In this document: positions 61,354-64,000 of the stretch, piece by piece
Layout of the letters: each line of letters opens with the position of its first letter
How positions within the stretch are numbered: the stretch's first letter is position 1
DNA from: Thiofilum sp.
GTDB taxonomy: Bacteria > Pseudomonadota > Gammaproteobacteria > Thiotrichales > Thiotrichaceae
DNA length: 64,000 nucleotides
Assembly: GCF_016711335.1 (NCBI RefSeq)
Contig: NZ_JADJTF010000001.1
Location: forward strand, 2,790,001 to 2,854,000
Reading direction: 5' to 3'
Translations under genes and position numbers: made by a program
The notes under the pieces: generated by a model
What the model was told of the DNA's origin: nothing
What the model saw: the letters and a program-made list of their open reading frames with translations, nothing else
Databases searched by the model: none

Positions 61354-62172
61354 ATGGACGCGCCCACCATTACTAGCTTCATTCAACCCCTAACAGCACT
61401 CTTTTCTGATTTAGGGACGGAAGCATTTTATCAACGACTTCTAGGCTTAATTCATCAGCAAGTGCCTGCGGATAGCTCAGTGGTATTACTCTATCAGCGG
61501 GGTGCTAGTCCTATGATATTACTCGATAGAATGACTGAGCGCGACCGTAATGCCATGCAAGCCCATTATTTTGCAGGCGCTTACTTATTAAGCCCTTTTT
61601 ATGTTAATTGGTTAAATGCACCTTTACAGGATACCTTAAAACGTCTAGCTGATATTGCACCTCAAGGCTTTTTTGAGAGTATTTATTATCGTGATTATTA
61701 CGGGCGCTCCGGTTTAAAGGATGAGATGAGTTATTTAATACCGCTGTCTCCGCAAAGCGCGATTTTATTTTCTTTAGGGCGAAGTAGTGAATTACCTTTA
61801 TTTTCGGATACAGAAAAACACTATCTTCAAACGATTTATTCTATAGTCATTAAAGCCACCCAACGCCATGCTTCATTAGTCACCTTACCCACTCCTACTA
61901 AGCTTAAGCTCTGGTTGGAGGACAGCATGCAGCTTTTTGGTAAATCGATTTTGACCGAACGCGAGCAATTAGTAGTGCAAATGATGCTGCAAGGTCATTC
62001 TTCTAAATCATGTGCCAAATTATTGGGTATTTCGCCCACCACTGAACGTGTTCATCGCCGCAATATTTATCTCAAACTCAATATTTCATCCCAAGCGCAA
62101 TTATTTAAATTATTTTTTGCTGCTTTATCGAGTGAGCAATTAGCTCAAGGGCTTGATCCCCTCATGCCATAA
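61354..62172 (+). CDS. LuxR-type transcriptional regulator
   Basis: 272 residues. C-terminal LuxR helix-turn-helix at about 205-262: LTEREQLVVQMMLQGHSSKS, LLGISPTTERVHRRNIYLKL. The N-terminal part (about 1-190) is a ligand- or partner-binding domain without clear motif (FYVNWLNAPLQDTLK, FYRDYYG-like YYRDYYGRSGLKDEM). It is divergent from the nitrilase gene and probably controls the arginine/guanidino cluster. GAGG about 11 bases upstream of the start at 61354. It is convergent with the AraC-type gene. Confidence 0.85.
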   Translation: MDAPTITSFIQPLTALFSDLGTEAFYQRLLGLIHQQVPADSSVVLLYQRGASPMILLDRMTERDRNAMQAHYFAGAYLLSPFYVNWLNAPLQDTLKRLADIAPQGFFESIYYRDYYGRSGLKDEMSYLIPLSPQSAILFSLGRSSELPLFSDTEKHYLQTIYSIVIKATQRHASLVTLPTPTKLKLWLEDSMQLFGKSILTEREQLVVQMMLQGHSSKSCAKLLGISPTTERVHRRNIYLKLNISSQAQLFKLFFAALSSEQLAQGLDPLMP

Positions 62173-62185
62173 TCAATACCAGTAC

Positions 62186-63193
62186 TCAGCATAATCGTGC
62201 TGACTTACGTAGCTCAGAGGGCTTTATCCCATAACGTGTTTTGAAGGCAACCGAGAAGTGTGCACTATTAGCAAAGCCTACTTCTAGAGCAATAGCGGTC
62301 AGGTGTTGCTGCGTATATTGCAAAAGCCAATAAGCATTCGCCAAACGTTTATTTAAAATATATTGTTTTATCCCTATACCGACGTGAAGCTTAAATAAGC
62401 GTCTTAGTTGGCGCTCACTTAGCTCTAACATATTAGCTAAATCATCTAGTAGTTGTTTATCACGATGATGACTTTCGATAAAGATCAAAGCGCGTTGAAT
62501 ACGTGTGTCCTGAATGCGCAAGCTTAGCGCTGCACCACTGCTATTGAGGTGATCAAGGCGTGAGCGGGTAGTTAAGGTGATTTGATGTGTTACCTTCGCC
62601 GCTCGTTCTGTGCCACAGTGCATCGTAATCAGAACATGCATAAAATTAAAAATGGAAGTACCACCCGGTACTGTGGCGCGTTGATTTTTAAGCAAATAAT
62701 CTTCTTGTGTGGTCAAGGGTAGACGTGGAAAACGTTCAATAAAATCTTTACGATGATAAGGATGAATGCACGCAGTATGACCTTGCAACAAGCCCATTTG
62801 AGCTAAGACAAAAACGCCCGTGCAAACGCCAACAATCATTACATTAGCATCAGCCGCCTGTTTGATGTACTCCCAATGTTGTTGAGGAGCCTGAGTGAGC
62901 TGTTCTAAAAGTCCACCGACCACGAATAAATAATCAAATTGTTCGGGGGCAGGGTAATCCGCATCAGCTTCAATATTCGTGCCGCAACTAGCTCTACATG
63001 CGCTGCCCTTTTTACCTATAACTGACCATCGACAATAAATTTGGCGTGAGCGATCAGCTATATCGGCGGCATGCCTTAAGGACTCTATGATGCCCGTTAA
63101 GGACAGTAGCGGAAAACTTGGCCACAGCACGATAGCCACTTGTATTTCTACCCCTGTGGTATTCGTCGGTCTTTCTAATACGTTGGTTTGCAT
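62186..63193 (-). CDS. GlxA-type AraC-family regulator
   Basis: About 335 residues from the ATG at 63193 (GAGA upstream); the reading from 63226 is longer by 11 residues. N-terminal DJ-1/PfpI-like domain: VAIVLWPSFPLLSLTGIIES, FDYLFVVGGLLEQL, VGVCTGVFVLAQMGLLQGH (with the conserved cysteine) and ATVPGGTSIFNFM. C-terminal AraC double helix-turn-helix: LANMLELSERQLRRLFKLHV and ALEVGFANSAHFSVAFKTRY. The family includes ArgR and CdhR of pseudomonads, which govern arginine and carnitine catabolism. It is divergent from an amidase gene with a perfect inverted repeat between them. Confidence 0.88.
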   Translation of the reverse strand: MQTNVLERPTNTTGVEIQVAIVLWPSFPLLSLTGIIESLRHAADIADRSRQIYCRWSVIGKKGSACRASCGTNIEADADYPAPEQFDYLFVVGGLLEQLTQAPQQHWEYIKQAADANVMIVGVCTGVFVLAQMGLLQGHTACIHPYHRKDFIERFPRLPLTTQEDYLLKNQRATVPGGTSIFNFMHVLITMHCGTERAAKVTHQITLTTRSRLDHLNSSGAALSLRIQDTRIQRALIFIESHHRDKQLLDDLANMLELSERQLRRLFKLHVGIGIKQYILNKRLANAYWLLQYTQQHLTAIALEVGFANSAHFSVAFKTRYGIKPSELRKSARLC

Positions 63194-63255
63194 CTCGATC
63201 TCTGTGTCCGTTTTTTGTAAAAACAAGGCAAATTTACGAAATTTTTCAGTCTAGC

Positions 63256-63286
63256 ACTGTTTGTAAAATACGAGAATACAAACAGT
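63256..63286. promoter_or_regulatory. Inverted repeat between the GlxA-type regulator and the amidase
   Basis: ACTGTTTGTA (63256-63265) mirrors TACAAACAGT (63277-63286) perfectly, with an 11-base spacer. It sits 63 bases from the regulator start and 14 bases from the amidase start. This is the expected shape for an AraC/GlxA-type operator. Confidence 0.6.
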
Positions 63287-63300
63287 TGGTTAAAGTAAGC

Positions 63301-64000
63301 ATGAATACACAGTGGATGGATGCGAGTCATTTAGCACAGGCTATTCGACAAGGGGAGATGACCAGTACTCAAGCAGTCACCCAAAGTCTTGAACAGATTC
63401 AAAAATGGGATGGCTCTTTGCATGCCTTTGTGAGTACGTTTAATGACAACGCTCTAGCCATTGCCGCCGTTCGTGATGCTGAACAACGCGCAGGACATCT
63501 TCGTGGTGCTTTACATGGTGTGCCAATTGCCATTAAAGACCTATTCGATATAGCAGGTTATCCCACCCAAGCCGGATCTAAAAGTTTGCCCCCAGTGCTT
63601 GCAAAACAAACAGCTCATGCAGTAGCGCGTTTGGAAGCGGCAGGTGCAGTGGTGATCGGTAAAGCCCATACGGTTGAGTTTGCCTTTGGTGGATGGGGCA
63701 CTAATCCGGTATTGGGTGCGCCACGTAATCCTTATGATTTAAATGTACATCGCGTATCAGGTGGCTCTAGCAGTGGTTCAGCCGTTGCTGTGGCTAGTAA
63801 TATGGTAGCACTGGCCTTAGGGACCGATACGGGTGGCTCGATACGCATGCCGTCTGCATTGTGTGGTGTTTACGGTCATAAATCCTCAACAGGTTTGATT
63901 GGACGCAGCGGCCTGAAATTACTATCTAACACGCATGACAGCATTGGCACTATAGCGCGTAGTGTGCGTGATCTTATTTTAACGCTCCCAATTTTGGCAG
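63301..64000 (+). CDS. Amidase-signature family enzyme, N-terminal part (partial at right edge)
   Basis: The frame from the ATG at 63301 is open to the window end, 233 residues visible of a usual 440-500. The amidase-signature elements are present: IAIKDLFDIAG (Lys79), VSGGSSSGSAVAV (about 153-165), and the nucleophile-bearing DTGGSIRMPSAL (Ser about 180). These enzymes cleave amides, including malonyl/indole amides and urea-derived allophanate. No ribosome site is clear, and GTTGGTTAAAG upstream is poor. The divergent GlxA-type regulator suggests it is part of the same amide/guanidine catabolic area. The 3' end and any second domain are not visible. Confidence 0.85.
   Translation, partial: MNTQWMDASHLAQAIRQGEMTSTQAVTQSLEQIQKWDGSLHAFVSTFNDNALAIAAVRDAEQRAGHLRGALHGVPIAIKDLFDIAGYPTQAGSKSLPPVLAKQTAHAVARLEAAGAVVIGKAHTVEFAFGGWGTNPVLGAPRNPYDLNVHRVSGGSSSGSAVAVASNMVALALGTDTGGSIRMPSALCGVYGHKSSTGLIGRSGLKLLSNTHDSIGTIARSVRDLILTLPILA

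Noticed and set aside
1..64000. CRISPR arrays, tRNA or rRNA genes, insertion sequences, replication origin
   Set aside because: No regular direct repeats with spacers, no cloverleaf or rRNA-like conserved stretches and no transposase frames were noticed. A covariance search was not possible here.

Overview
The window looks like chromosomal DNA of a gammaproteobacterium. Gene order, codon use and family choice (PD-(D/E)XK-type AAA-ATPase, cadherin-repeat surface protein, OsmC-YcaO fusion, complete aerobic phenylacetate pathway) would suit a Thiothrix/Thiolinea-like member of the Thiotrichales, but that placement is inference. No tRNA, rRNA, CRISPR array, transposase or integrase was recognised.

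Layout. 1-9.4 kb: an antitoxin fragment cut by the left edge, a convergent AAA-ATPase/nuclease-like gene, xylulokinase, an EamA exporter, a secreted Excalibur nuclease, an OsmC-YcaO fusion, a secreted dienelactone-hydrolase-like protein and a small secreted Arg/Pro-rich protein, ending in a clear terminator. 9.4-12.5 kb: an A/T-rich accessory segment with a TIR protein carrying an RsiV-like DUF3298 domain, a structured non-coding element with inverted ends, a possibly frameshifted membrane protein and a small HAD phosphatase. 12.5-19.6 kb: moeA, a 1250-residue secreted cadherin-repeat protein, a small membrane protein and a class V aminotransferase.

19.7-39.4 kb: an aerobic phenylacetyl-CoA catabolic locus: paaX and paaY on the minus strand, then paaZABCDE, a three-gene TRAP transporter, paaGHIJK, a hemerythrin-like protein and an MBL / FAD-monooxygenase / DUF2783 trio. 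paaF is missing. A shared box (ATGAYACA, Y = C or T) recurs at the promoters and overlaps the -35/-10 spacers in front of paaZ and of the TRAP genes, which suggests that PaaX controls all these units. The route modelled is phenylacetate import (TRAP), CoA ligation (PaaK), ring epoxidation (PaaABCE with PaaD), isomerisation (PaaG), ring opening and oxidation (PaaZ), then beta-oxidation (PaaH, PaaJ) to acetyl-CoA and succinyl-CoA.

39.5-48.6 kb: a second accessory/conflict region with an orphan RtcR-type sigma-54 activator, a Phd/VapC toxin-antitoxin pair and a divergent pair of a Trypco1-like protein and a 1660-residue caspase/nSTAND ATPase/membrane/WD40 protein. This pair is the best candidate here for an immune or cell-death system.

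48.6-64 kb: ten genes in one direction that read as basic-amino-acid/guanidino catabolism. They encode RidA, an ornithine/alanine-racemase-family enzyme fused to an arginase-like domain without metal ligands, a DadA-type D-amino-acid dehydrogenase, an aldehyde dehydrogenase, an AruI-like 2-ketoarginine decarboxylase, a GbuA-like guanidinobutyrase, a cationic amino-acid permease, a C45 Ntn-hydrolase, an ATP-grasp ligase and a nitrilase-family amidase. A divergent LuxR-type regulator, a GlxA-type AraC regulator and an amidase cut by the right edge follow. The inferred route is L-Arg to D-Arg to 2-ketoarginine to 4-guanidinobutyraldehyde to 4-guanidinobutyrate to GABA plus urea.
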